Source: Ascidiimonas sp046199005 (GTDB lineage: Bacteria; Bacteroidota; Bacteroidia; Flavobacteriales; Flavobacteriaceae). From it: 64,000 nucleotides of DNA. The stretch spans positions 4,278,001 through 4,342,000 of the forward strand of contig CP176050.1 in NCBI GenBank assembly GCA_046199005.1. Reading direction: 5' to 3'. Below, piece by piece: positions 1-8,136 of the stretch (position 1 is its first letter; each line of letters starts with the position of its first letter). The translations under genes were made by a program, and so were the position numbers. The notes under the pieces are model-generated. The model did no database searches. It was not told the DNA's origin and saw nothing but the letters and a program-made list of their open reading frames with translations.

Positions 1-6
1 ATCTTA

Positions 7-540
7 CTATTTGTCCGTTAATAATTTTTTCAATGAATCCCAACGGGGATCTGTTTCGTTTTCATTCTTTTTTTCAGTCTGAGGCTTCAGTTCTTCTAAT
101 TTCTTAAGAATATCAGAATCTAATGTTCCATCTTCTATTCCCGGATGTACTCTTTTTGCCGGGACTGCAAGAATAATCATTTCATAGATATACTGAGCAA
201 CATTGATTTGAAATTCTCCGTGAGGAATAATGAGAATGTCTTCCATTTCATCATTGTATTCTTCACCAAATTTAACAACAAGTTCAAGATTCGCTTCAAT
301 TATCTGATCGTAAGGTTCACTTGTAAGGTCACAAGGAATATTTACGGTGCCTTTTGCTTCAATTAAAAGTTCTAATAGCGTACTCTTCTTATCCAAGGTC
401 AACTGCACTTTCAAATCGGCTGCATTGAACTCATTGTATTCTAAATCCTCAAAGAACTTGTTATCAATATGATAATTAAACTGGTGTTTTCCCTGTTTTA
501 ATCCTACAAAAGGAATATCGAACTCCTTTAACTTCTTCAT
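7..540 (-). CDS. DUF177 (YceD-family) protein
   Basis: A 177-aa soluble acidic protein of the DUF177/YceD family, which in most bacteria lies directly upstream of rpmF (ribosomal protein L32) and is tied by context to large-subunit rRNA and L32 biology. The central part (about residues 60-125) has the family pattern of alternating beta strands with an IPCDL-type segment, and the C-terminal half holds KRVHPG followed by a charged tail with PRWDSLKKLL, the usual end of the family. The gene is complete; its stop lies 6 bases inside the window edge, so rpmF, if present, would follow just outside. It lies 95 bp downstream of pdxA on the same strand. The precise molecular function is not established for this family. 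Confidence 0.85.
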   Translation of the reverse strand: MKKLKEFDIPFVGLKQGKHQFNYHIDNKFFEDLEYNEFNAADLKVQLTLDKKSTLLELLIEAKGTVNIPCDLTSEPYDQIIEANLELVVKFGEEYNDEMEDILIIPHGEFQINVAQYIYEMIILAVPAKRVHPGIEDGTLDSDILKKLEELKPQTEKKNENETDPRWDSLKKLLTDK

Positions 541-635
541 TTCAACACTTAGTTAATAGCCTTACGCTCACACAAAGGCGGGTGCAAAGATAGAAATTTT
601 TATCAATCTCTTTAAAGTTATAAACATTTTTTTAA

Positions 636-1682
636 TTAAGACTTCTGCGTCTGTTTTTTCAAAGGATTTGCAGCTATATGATCGTACTCATTTCTGTTTC
701 GAAAAATATTGATCGCCGTGAATACAGCTTCTTTGAAAGAGTGGTGATCTGCAACACCTTTGCCAGCAATTTCAAATGCTGTACCGTGATCTGGTGATGT
801 CCTTACTTTACTCAATCCGGCAGTGAAGTTCACCCCTTGACCAAAAGAAAGCGTTTTAAAAGGGATAAGTCCCTGATCATGATAAGAAGCAAGAATCGCA
901 TCAAATTTTAGGTAATTATCAGAACCAAAAAAACTGTCTGCAGCATAAGGTCCGTAAATAAGCTTCCCTGAATCCTGCAATTTTTCAAGAACAGGCTTTA
1001 AAACTTCTTCATCTTCTTTTCCTATCAGACCATTATCTCCACTATGCGGATTTATTCCCAGAACAGCAATCTTTGGGCGGCGTATTCTGAAGTCTCTTAT
1101 CAAAGAATCATACATTTTGTTAGCCTTATCTTCTACCAGTTTTGGTGTGATGTGTTCGCTTACATCTTTTACAGCCACATGATCTGTTAACAATCCTACT
1201 TTCAAGTTGCTGGTAACCATAAACATAAGTGCCTCACCTTCTAATTCTTTGGCAAGATAATCTGTATGTCCTGGAAAATTGAATTCTTCAGACTGAATAT
1301 TATGCTTATTAATTGGTGCCGTTACCAATACATCGATCTTGTTCTTCTTTAATGCTTCAACAGCTGCTTTTAAAGAAAGAAACGCATATTTCCCACCTTC
1401 TTTCGTTTCTTCACCGTAATTTATCTGTGGATTATCTTTCCATACGTTCACCACATTAATTTTACCGGGAATGATCTTACTTACATCATCTATCCCGTTA
1501 TAATTCATCGTTATATTAAATTGCTTACGATGAAAGGATACCGTTTTTGTGGAAGCAAACAGTACAGGAGTGCAGAAATCCAACATTCTGGCATCTTCAA
1601 AAGTTTTAAGAATAACTTCTAATCCTATTCCATTAATATCACCAACAGATATTCCCAATACTAAATTTTCGTCTCCTCTCAT
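636..1682 (-). CDS. pdxA: 4-hydroxythreonine-4-phosphate dehydrogenase PdxA
   Basis: NAD-dependent oxidation and decarboxylation of 4-phosphohydroxy-L-threonine in the DXP-dependent route to pyridoxal phosphate, in the cytosol. At 348 aa it has the normal family length. Recognisable family blocks are the N-terminal SVGDINGIGLEV, the middle FPGHTDYLA (metal-binding His), GINPHSGDNG, and the C-terminal ASYHDQGLIPFK and RTSPDHGTAFEIAGKG. The ATG is followed by a short MRGDENLVLGIS start; no better upstream start exists. It is divergent from ribE, with about 58 bp between the two starts. The pdxA-DUF177 order is typical of flavobacteria. Nothing appears damaged. Confidence 0.95.
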   Translation of the reverse strand: MRGDENLVLGISVGDINGIGLEVILKTFEDARMLDFCTPVLFASTKTVSFHRKQFNITMNYNGIDDVSKIIPGKINVVNVWKDNPQINYGEETKEGGKYAFLSLKAAVEALKKNKIDVLVTAPINKHNIQSEEFNFPGHTDYLAKELEGEALMFMVTSNLKVGLLTDHVAVKDVSEHITPKLVEDKANKMYDSLIRDFRIRRPKIAVLGINPHSGDNGLIGKEDEEVLKPVLEKLQDSGKLIYGPYAADSFFGSDNYLKFDAILASYHDQGLIPFKTLSFGQGVNFTAGLSKVRTSPDHGTAFEIAGKGVADHHSFKEAVFTAINIFRNRNEYDHIAANPLKKQTQKS

Positions 1683-1740
1683 TTAAATAGTAAATTTGCC
1701 TTCTATTAAAATGCAAAATTAACTAATTAAAACATACTAT

Positions 1741-2331
1741 ATGTTTACAGGTATTATTGAAGATTTTGGTTTGGTTAAAGAATTGAAAGAAGACAGAGGA
1801 AATCTGCATTTAACTATAGAGAGTTCGATCACTTCCGAACTTAAAATTGATCAAAGCATAGCCCATAATGGTGTTTGTTTGACTGTTGTAGACATCAAAG
1901 GAAACAATTATACTGTGACTGCCATTGAAGAAACACTAAATAAAACAAATCTTCGGTTTCTTAAAGTAGGTGACAATGTAAATCTGGAAAGAGCCATGAA
2001 GCTAGGAGCTCGACTTGACGGACATATAGTACAAGGGCATGTAGATCAAACAGGAATATGTAAAAAGATTGAAGAAGTAAACGGAAGCTGGTTTTTTACT
2101 TTTGAATATGATGCTGATAATGGCAATGTCACCATCGAGAAGGGATCTATTACAATTGATGGTACCAGTTTAACTGTAGTAGATTCTACAAGTAATAATT
2201 TTAGTGTAGCCATTATACCTTACACTTACGAGCACACCAATTTTAAAAATTACGAGGAGGGTACGGTTGTAAATCTCGAATTTGACGTCATAGGAAAATA
2301 TGTCGCCAGACTATTTGAAATGAGAAGATAG
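1741..2331 (+). CDS. ribE: Riboflavin synthase alpha subunit
   Basis: Dismutation of two 6,7-dimethyl-8-ribityllumazine molecules to riboflavin, a cytosolic trimer. The 196-aa protein starts with the diagnostic MFTGIIE and contains two homologous lumazine-binding barrels (about 1-97 and 98-190), each with a GxSLTV/GVCLTV block (NGVCLTVVD and DGTSLTVVD) and the linker GARLDGHIVQGHVD. The ATG at the listed start follows an AT-rich region shared with the divergent pdxA. The stop codon abuts the end of a convergent small ORF. No FMN riboswitch is seen upstream. Confidence 0.95.
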   Translation: MFTGIIEDFGLVKELKEDRGNLHLTIESSITSELKIDQSIAHNGVCLTVVDIKGNNYTVTAIEETLNKTNLRFLKVGDNVNLERAMKLGARLDGHIVQGHVDQTGICKKIEEVNGSWFFTFEYDADNGNVTIEKGSITIDGTSLTVVDSTSNNFSVAIIPYTYEHTNFKNYEEGTVVNLEFDVIGKYVARLFEMRR

Positions 2332-2514
2332 CTATTTCTTCAACTTTTTACGGAAACCGTAAATTGCACCCGATGCTCCTAGTACTAAGAGCCATTCAGT
2401 TATAGGCATAGGATCGCCTCCAATAGGAGGAGGTAAATCTTGTGAAAAGACAGGAGTGGTGTAGGTCACTACTACTATCAATACGAGCAGTATTTTAAAA
2501 TGATTTGAGGTCAT
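2332..2514 (-). CDS. Small secreted protein with sorting-tail-like C-terminus (PID-CTERM-like)
   Basis: A 60-aa protein with an N-terminal signal peptide (hydrophobic run then FSQ, about residues 8-25), a short DLPPPIGGDPMPIT segment, a hydrophobic stretch (about 43-54) and a basic RKKLKK tail. This tripartite end (Pro/Gly motif, one membrane helix, basic tail) resembles the very small Bacteroidetes proteins annotated as PID-CTERM sorting-domain proteins, although PID is here PIT. The mature protein would be little more than the anchor itself. It converges on ribE with no spacer, so it may be missed by annotators. The family assignment is from memory of the pattern; the function is unknown. 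Confidence 0.6.
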   Translation of the reverse strand: MTSNHFKILLVLIVVVTYTTPVFSQDLPPPIGGDPMPITEWLLVLGASGAIYGFRKKLKK

Positions 2515-2873
2515 AACGGGGGTAAAATTATAAAAATTTCTTTTACTACAACATTTTTTAAGTTATAAAATTGTCATCAGATGCTTAAAATACGGATTTT
2601 ATTGCTTGTTTTAACCTTATCTAGCTGAATTTTTGGCTTATTCCACTTCACATACTGTCTAAGTCGATTTGATTACCTAAAATATAACGACTTCCAAGAG
2701 ATTCGTCTTTTCACGCTAGAAGTCAGTCAGATATGTTAAAGATTTTATAAATAGCAAAACAGTACGCAACGAATTATTGATTTCATAATCTTAATAATGT
2801 TTAACGATTCTTTCTAAACGTTAGACAAAAGATCGATTACTTTACAATAAACCTTAAAAATTGAAAAAAATCT
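2515..2873. other. Intergenic region upstream of the fasciclin gene
   Basis: About 360 bp of AT-rich DNA between two divergent genes. I see no ORF with coding character, tRNA or strong hairpin. The last 50 bases run into an A/T-rich leader immediately before the fasciclin ATG. It presumably carries the promoters of both flanking genes, but no convincing TTG-N20-TAnnTTTG pair was found. Confidence 0.4.
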
Positions 2874-5480
2874 ATGAAATCAACATTCAACCATTCACTC
2901 AGCGTAGTGGCACTTTTTTTGGTGACACTGCTGACAAGTTGTAGCAACGACAACTTGACGTCAGATGTAATGTCTGAAGAACAATTTACATTTCAGGAAT
3001 CTCCCATTATTAGTTTTGACGAGATTGATCAAATGACCCAATCAACTATAGAAGGAGAACTAACTGAAGATGATACCGAAAGCGCAGCCAAAAATGCAAA
3101 CGACAATAGAGGCAGAGGTATTTCAATCGAGCGTAGATTCTATGACTTTAATGCGGAAGCTGTAACCGGACCGGCTGCCGGCGTCGAACTGGAAGGAGAA
3201 TTAAATCTTCGTTTTACTTTATTCCATGCTTCTTTTGCCATCTTTAGAGGAAATTTAGAGTTTCCAGATGGCGATAAGGCGCGCGTCAGAGGAGCCTGGA
3301 TCAGTGATGGAATCCTATATATTATTATACGATTGTCAAATGGAGACCGTATTAGAGGTTTCGGGTTAGTCGATGAAAATGGAGATATTGTTGGTAGTTT
3401 TCGTTTACGCAGCGATTCCGGTGAAAGTCTTGGAAACTGGACGGCCAATCTTACGCTTGCGGTAACTCCAGATCAGGATCTGGTTGATATCATAGCAGGA
3501 GATGATCGTTTTACTACCCTTGTAGCTGCCGCAAGCCAGGCAGAGTTAGTAGACGCTTTAAAAGGTGAAGGTCCTCTTACATTGTTCGCCCCCACAAACG
3601 AGGCGTTTGCTGCTCTGGAAACTATTCCGGAAGGCGAAACCTTGAAAAATGTGTTGCTTTATCATGTTCTTAATGGCAAATTCAGAACCCAAAAATTACT
3701 TAATCGTGAAATGATCCAAACGCTGTTGGGTGAAGATATCAAGGTTAGCCTAAATGCAAATAACGAGATTGTAATTAACGACAGCGTTAAACTATTACAA
3801 GCGAATATAAGAGCTAAAAATGGAATTCTACATGTTATTGATGCCGTATTGATCCCGCCATCTTTGCAAAATTTACCTTCCATTGTAGAAATAGCTTCTG
3901 GTGAAGAAAGCTTATCGACATTAGTAAGCGCGTTGGGTACTGCTGGTCTGGTAGAAACACTGCAAGGTGATGGTCCTTTTACGGTTTTTGCTCCTACAAA
4001 TGAAGCTTTTGCTGCTCTTGAAACAATCCCCGAAGGAGAGGCACTCAAAGAGGTTTTACTATATCATGTAGCTTCCGGAAAATTTACAGCTGCCGATCTT
4101 TTAGAAAAACAAACAGTAACAACTGTGCAGGGTGAAGAAGTGACCATAGAAAAAATAGAAGACGAAGTGATCCTTAATGGGAATGTACGTGTACAAACAG
4201 CAGATATTATGGCTTCTAACGGAATCGTTCATATTATTAAAGATGTACTCATTCCACCTTCGTTTTTAGCACCAGGAACCATTGTTGATATTGCAGTGGC
4301 TACTCCAGAACTAAGTACTTTAGTGAGTGCAGTAACTACTGCTGGCTTGGTTGAAACACTTCAGGGAGAAGGGCCGTTCACCGTATTTGCTCCTACGAAT
4401 GATGCATTTGCAGCATTGGAAACTATTCCAGAAGGGGAAGTACTAAAAGAGGTGTTACTCTATCATGTAGCAGCAGGAGCTTTCACGGCTGAAGAATTAC
4501 TACAAAAGCAAACGGTTACTACCGTTCAGGGAGAAGAAGTAACCATCGAAATGCGCGGAGATAAAGTCTTTTTGAATGAAAGCATTGAGGTTGCAATTGC
4601 CGATATTGAAGCCTCAAACGGAATTATACACATCATTAAAAATGTACTTATCCCACCATCTTTCACCGCTCCCGGAACCATTGTAGATATTGCGATTGCT
4701 ACTCCAGAGTTAAGTACTTTGGTGAGTGCCGTAACTACCGCGGGCTTGGTTGAAACACTCCAGGGAGAAGGACCGTTCACCGTATTTGCTCCTACGAATG
4801 ATGCTTTTGCAGCATTAGAAGCTATTCCTGAAGGAGAGGTTCTTAAGGAAGTATTATTGTATCATGTGGCCGCAGGAGCTTTTACTGCAGAAGAATTATT
4901 GCAAAAACGAACCGTGACAACGGTTCAGGGAGAAGAAGTAACCATCGAAATGCGTGACGGGAAGGTGTTCCTTAACGAAAATGTGCAGGTTTCGTTGGCT
5001 GATATAGAAGCTTCAAATGGTATTATTCACATTATCAAGGATGTGCTAATCCCACCATCTTTTAATGCACCCGGAAACATTGTACAGGTAGCGCAAAACA
5101 CTCCGGAACTTTCAAAGTTGGTTGAAGCGGTAATTGCAACCGATTTAGTAGATGCTCTTAGCGGATCTGATAAACTCACCGTTCTTGCACCTACTAATGC
5201 AGCATTTGAGGCTTTAGGTACTTTACCGGAAGCCGATGTATTGCGAAACGTGTTGTTATTACATGTCATTGCCGGCGAATTTACCTTAGAAGAACTCTTT
5301 CAAAAACACAGGCTCACCACTCTTGCCGGTGTTGATGTAAGATTCATAAGAGGTAATGAGCACCGCCCCGATCGCGTTCGTGTGGTTGGAAGCAACAGCA
5401 AAGCAGAATTTGTAGTCAAGAATGTGCAAGCGAGTAATGGTATTGTTCACATTATTGATGCTGTTCTCTTATCCCACTAA
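2874..5480 (+). CDS. Five-domain fasciclin (FAS1) lipoprotein
   Basis: An 868-aa exported lipoprotein; the signal peptide ends in the lipobox LLTSC (Cys about 23), so it should be anchored in the outer membrane. After a linker and an N-terminal beta-rich domain (about 85-195, with repeated RG/GDRIRG elements) come five FAS1 domains starting near residues 200, 330, 465, 599 and 731. Each carries the H1 block (LTLFAPTNEAFAAL or variants) and the H2 block (GIVHIIKDVLIPPS). Domains 3 and 4 are nearly identical in DNA and protein, which indicates recent tandem duplication. FAS1 domains mediate cell-cell or matrix adhesion. The gene ends at a perfect inverted-repeat terminator shared with the convergent WYL regulator gene. 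Confidence 0.9.
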   Translation: MKSTFNHSLSVVALFLVTLLTSCSNDNLTSDVMSEEQFTFQESPIISFDEIDQMTQSTIEGELTEDDTESAAKNANDNRGRGISIERRFYDFNAEAVTGPAAGVELEGELNLRFTLFHASFAIFRGNLEFPDGDKARVRGAWISDGILYIIIRLSNGDRIRGFGLVDENGDIVGSFRLRSDSGESLGNWTANLTLAVTPDQDLVDIIAGDDRFTTLVAAASQAELVDALKGEGPLTLFAPTNEAFAALETIPEGETLKNVLLYHVLNGKFRTQKLLNREMIQTLLGEDIKVSLNANNEIVINDSVKLLQANIRAKNGILHVIDAVLIPPSLQNLPSIVEIASGEESLSTLVSALGTAGLVETLQGDGPFTVFAPTNEAFAALETIPEGEALKEVLLYHVASGKFTAADLLEKQTVTTVQGEEVTIEKIEDEVILNGNVRVQTADIMASNGIVHIIKDVLIPPSFLAPGTIVDIAVATPELSTLVSAVTTAGLVETLQGEGPFTVFAPTNDAFAALETIPEGEVLKEVLLYHVAAGAFTAEELLQKQTVTTVQGEEVTIEMRGDKVFLNESIEVAIADIEASNGIIHIIKNVLIPPSFTAPGTIVDIAIATPELSTLVSAVTTAGLVETLQGEGPFTVFAPTNDAFAALEAIPEGEVLKEVLLYHVAAGAFTAEELLQKRTVTTVQGEEVTIEMRDGKVFLNENVQVSLADIEASNGIIHIIKDVLIPPSFNAPGNIVQVAQNTPELSKLVEAVIATDLVDALSGSDKLTVLAPTNAAFEALGTLPEADVLRNVLLLHVIAGEFTLEELFQKHRLTTLAGVDVRFIRGNEHRPDRVRVVGSNSKAEFVVKNVQASNGIVHIIDAVLLSH

Positions 5481-5505
5481 TATATTTCTATCCCCAAACT
5501 TTAAA

Positions 5506-5531
5506 ACGGGCATTCTTGAAAGAATGCCCGT
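5506..5531. terminator. Bidirectional terminator hairpin
   Basis: Perfect 12-bp inverted repeat (ACGGGCATTCTT, loop GA, AAGAATGCCCGT) between the convergent fasciclin and WYL regulator genes, preceded by TTTAAA. The U-tract is weak, but position and symmetry support a shared terminator. Confidence 0.75.
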
Positions 5532-5543
5532 ACTCATATATAG

Positions 5544-6557
5544 TTAGTCTACCCGATAAATATTTAGTGCCCGCTCCAGTTTTTTACGTATTCGTCTTCG
5601 TAAATGCTTAGGAGAAATAATTTCAATACTATCTCCATATCCAAGAATAAGCCGTTCTAACTCGTAATTTAAATGAACATAAATTTTAAAAATTATACCA
5701 TCATCATTCATTTCTAGTGTTTCTTGAGATGCGTGAAAAGGTTTTGTAAGAACATAGGGAGCATTGAAGCGATCTATCTTAAAAATCACCTCTTGAAGTT
5801 GATCGTCATTCAGAACGGTTACCCCTATGGTATTCTTATAATATGCGTCACCGTCAAAAGGTTCTTCGATATATTGGGTATCTAAATCATAATCAATATC
5901 GAGAATACGGTCTAAAGCTAAATTGATCACAGGTTTCTCAGCAGCGACTTTTCCAATTAAAAACCAACGATTATTATATTCTTTTAAGATAAAAGGGTGA
6001 AAGGTTAGTACAGATGCTTCTCTTGCTTTGAATGATTTATAGATGATTTTTAAAACCAGCTTTTTTATGATCGCCTGATAGAGTATATCCAAGTGTTCCA
6101 GGCCTTGTAAGTATTCATTTTTATCTAAATGGATTACAGAAGACTGATGGGTTTTTTCGGTATACACCTTATCTTCTAACCGTTGTATAATTCCTCCTAA
6201 CTCAGAAAACAATGAGAAGTCTTTAAACTGCTTTAGCATTTCTACTGTTTCTGAGAGTACGTTCATATCATTTTCGGTCAAGGGAATATCAGTAATTGAA
6301 TACGTATCCTCCTCATATTTATAATATTTTTTGTCGTACACTACTATTGGTGCATTGTATCCGAGCTTATCACTACGCATCATTTGGATATCTAACTGCA
6401 CAGTTCGCTTACTAACGTTTACATTTCTGCCTTCATATTCATACAATGCTTCAGAACAGGCGTCGATTAAGCTCTCTAACGTCCATTTTCTATATTGATT
6501 TTGTAAACATTTATCAATTGTTTTATAACGAATCAAAGCATTCTTATTAAGTGCCAT
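5544..6557 (-). CDS. WYL-domain transcriptional regulator (HTH-WYL-WCX)
   Basis: A 337-aa regulator. The N-terminal ~75 residues form a winged helix-turn-helix (YRKWTLESLIDACSEALYEYE then RTVQLDIQMMR). The middle (about 150-240) holds the WYL domain with FHPFILKEYNNRWFLIG, and the C-terminus (about 260-330) is a WCX extension ending in RRRIRKKLERAL. WYL domains are thought to sense nucleic acid or nucleotide ligands, and WYL regulators recur beside defence and RNA-repair genes. The gene is divergent from an rtcB-like gene, and the 160-bp spacer holds a perfect 9-bp inverted repeat. I infer it controls the RtcB island; whether as repressor or activator is not visible. Confidence 0.9.
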   Translation of the reverse strand: MALNKNALIRYKTIDKCLQNQYRKWTLESLIDACSEALYEYEGRNVNVSKRTVQLDIQMMRSDKLGYNAPIVVYDKKYYKYEEDTYSITDIPLTENDMNVLSETVEMLKQFKDFSLFSELGGIIQRLEDKVYTEKTHQSSVIHLDKNEYLQGLEHLDILYQAIIKKLVLKIIYKSFKAREASVLTFHPFILKEYNNRWFLIGKVAAEKPVINLALDRILDIDYDLDTQYIEEPFDGDAYYKNTIGVTVLNDDQLQEVIFKIDRFNAPYVLTKPFHASQETLEMNDDGIIFKIYVHLNYELERLILGYGDSIEIISPKHLRRRIRKKLERALNIYRVD

Positions 6558-6591
6558 TATTTTCTTTTTTTGAAAAGTAAAAAATTTTCAC

Positions 6592-6616
6592 AACTACGCA
6601 AAATAACTGCGTAGTT
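6592..6616. promoter_or_regulatory. Inverted-repeat operator candidate between WYL regulator and rtcB
   Basis: AACTACGCA, 7-bp spacer, TGCGTAGTT: a perfect 9-bp inverted repeat with 16-bp centre-to-centre spacing, suited to a dimeric HTH protein. It ends 6 bp before AATCTTTG (6623-6630), a near match to the TAnnTTTG -7 box, so it sits where the -33 element would be. It starts 34 bp upstream of the regulator's ATG, so binding could control both genes. Confidence 0.7.
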
Positions 6617-6622
6617 ATAGAG

Positions 6623-6630
6623 AATCTTTG
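6623..6630 (+). promoter_or_regulatory. Candidate -7 box of the first rtcB promoter
   Basis: AATCTTTG differs from the Bacteroidetes -7 consensus TAnnTTTG at the first base. No clear TTG -33 element lies 19-21 bp upstream; that position is filled by the inverted repeat. Dependence on an activator is therefore possible. Confidence 0.45.
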
Positions 6631-6647
6631 TCTAGTAATTAAACAAT

Positions 6648-6699
6648 GGTCCTTCGGGCCCAGTAGTAGTGCTCCGTAAGACATAGGATTTTACGGAGC
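6648..6699 (+). promoter_or_regulatory. Two-hairpin leader of the first rtcB mRNA
   Basis: Within the predicted 5' untranslated region are GGTCC-TTC-GGGCC (6648-6660; a UUCG-capped alternative is possible) and a perfect 9-bp stem GCTCCGTAA / TTACGGAGC (6671-6679 with 6691-6699, 11-nt loop). No U-tract follows, so these are not a simple terminator. The start codon lies 18 nt after the second stem. A structured leader could serve as an RNA-level control site. Confidence 0.55.
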
Positions 6700-6717
6700 T
6701 TCAAAGAAGTAAGAACT

Positions 6718-8112
6718 ATGGAAACAAAAAAAATAATAACGGGAAAAACGTTGATCGAATTAGGATTTCGTCCTGGAAATTGGTTTGGAGATGCTCTTGA
6801 GCATATTAATTCAAATAAATTGAATGGGGATGCAATGATCAAATACCTAGAACAATTCAAAGCACCGCCTATAACCGATTTGCATGAGCATTCAAAAGAG
6901 TTTAGCATCAATATAGAAGCAGCGAATGAATTGGAAAAAGCCAACGTAAATACGGTAATTGCTACTATGGATACTTTAATGCGAACACCTACATTAGTGA
7001 AGGGAGCAATCATGCCAGACGCCTGCCCTACGGGTCCTTTGGGTACGATTCCTGTTGGTGGGGTAGCGGTAGCTAAAAATGCTATTCATCCCGGGATGCA
7101 TAGTGCAGATATTTGTTGTTCTGTCATGCTTACCGACTTTGGCAAAACTGATCCTAAAAAAGTATTGGACGCTGCACATGCAAATACACATTTTGGCCCT
7201 GGAGGAAGACCGAGAGGTCAGCAATATAAGTTACCGGAAGATCTCATGAAAAAATTTCGAAACAACCCTATGTTAAACAGTGATCGTTCTTTAAGCATGG
7301 CAAGAGAGCATTTGGGAACCCAGGGAGATGGCAATCATTTTTTGTTTATTGGTCAGTCAAAAAAAACCGGTAATACGATGATGATCACACATCACGGTTC
7401 AAGAGCTGTAGGTGCTTTGTTGTACAAACGCGGAATGCATCTTGCTGAGCAGTTCAGAAAAGAACGGTCTCCCAAAACCCTGAAGCAAAATGCTTGGATC
7501 CCGTTTGATACCGAGCAGGGACATGCATACTGGCAAGCGTTGCAACTCATCAGGCAATGGACCAAATTGAATCATGAAACCATACACGATGCTGTTGCTC
7601 GCGCACTTACATCATCGGTGAAAGATCGATACTGGAATGAGCATAACTTTGTGTTTAAAGAAAACGACTTGTTCTATCACGCCAAAGGAGCAACTCCTTT
7701 AGATTCTAAATTTATGCCCGATATTACAGGCCCACGCTTGATCCCATTGAATATGGCAGAGCCTGTATTGATCGTTGAAGGTGATACAACAAATGCAAAT
7801 TTAGGATTTGCTCCACATGGTGCCGGTAGAAATATGAGTCGTACCCAGCATAAGAAGAATATGGCAGATTTCACAAACGAAGAGATTTTCGCCACTGAAA
7901 CAGCAGGTCTTGACGTTCGCTTCTTCTCAAAGGAGATTGATATTTCAGAATTGCCAAGTGCCTACAAAAATGCCGATGCGGTAAGAAACCAAATGGAATC
8001 TTTTGGATTGGGAAAAGTAATTGACGAGGTGCTTCCTTATGGGTGCATTATGGCAGGTGACTGGCAAAAAAACGCTCCGTGGCGACGAAGAAAAAACAAA
8101 AGCAAGTCGTAG
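6718..8112 (+). CDS. rtcB: RtcB-family RNA ligase, divergent paralogue
   Basis: RtcB ligases join 2',3'-cyclic phosphate or 3'-phosphate RNA ends to 5'-OH ends using Mn2+ and GTP. This 464-aa member keeps the catalytic landmarks: MPDA (99-102), the metal-binding D131 and C134 in DICC, GDGNHF (His207), HHGSR (225-229), HN (309-310), HAKGAT (321-326) and PHGAGR (366-371), where His367 aligns with the histidine guanylated in characterised RtcBs. Oddities: the usual DIGC is DICC, and MPDAHxGYG is replaced by MPDACPTGP, so the protein differs in the active-site loop from the canonical paralogue downstream. It is likely under WYL control and is followed 24 bp later by a Cys-rich small gene. The substrate is unknown; damaged tRNA or rRNA is the obvious guess. 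Confidence 0.88.
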   Translation: METKKIITGKTLIELGFRPGNWFGDALEHINSNKLNGDAMIKYLEQFKAPPITDLHEHSKEFSINIEAANELEKANVNTVIATMDTLMRTPTLVKGAIMPDACPTGPLGTIPVGGVAVAKNAIHPGMHSADICCSVMLTDFGKTDPKKVLDAAHANTHFGPGGRPRGQQYKLPEDLMKKFRNNPMLNSDRSLSMAREHLGTQGDGNHFLFIGQSKKTGNTMMITHHGSRAVGALLYKRGMHLAEQFRKERSPKTLKQNAWIPFDTEQGHAYWQALQLIRQWTKLNHETIHDAVARALTSSVKDRYWNEHNFVFKENDLFYHAKGATPLDSKFMPDITGPRLIPLNMAEPVLIVEGDTTNANLGFAPHGAGRNMSRTQHKKNMADFTNEEIFATETAGLDVRFFSKEIDISELPSAYKNADAVRNQMESFGLGKVIDEVLPYGCIMAGDWQKNAPWRRRKNKSKS

Positions 8113-8136
8113 CAAGCCGTCTTAAAACAAGCTGAC

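Noticed and set aside
3140..5269. Several minus-strand frames within the fasciclin gene
   Set aside because: They are antisense shadows repeated in each FAS1 copy, with no start signals or protein features.
6648..6699. Reading the first rtcB leader as another tRNA-like element
   Set aside because: There is no T-loop motif, no D-arm pattern and no acceptor pairing; it is only two hairpins.
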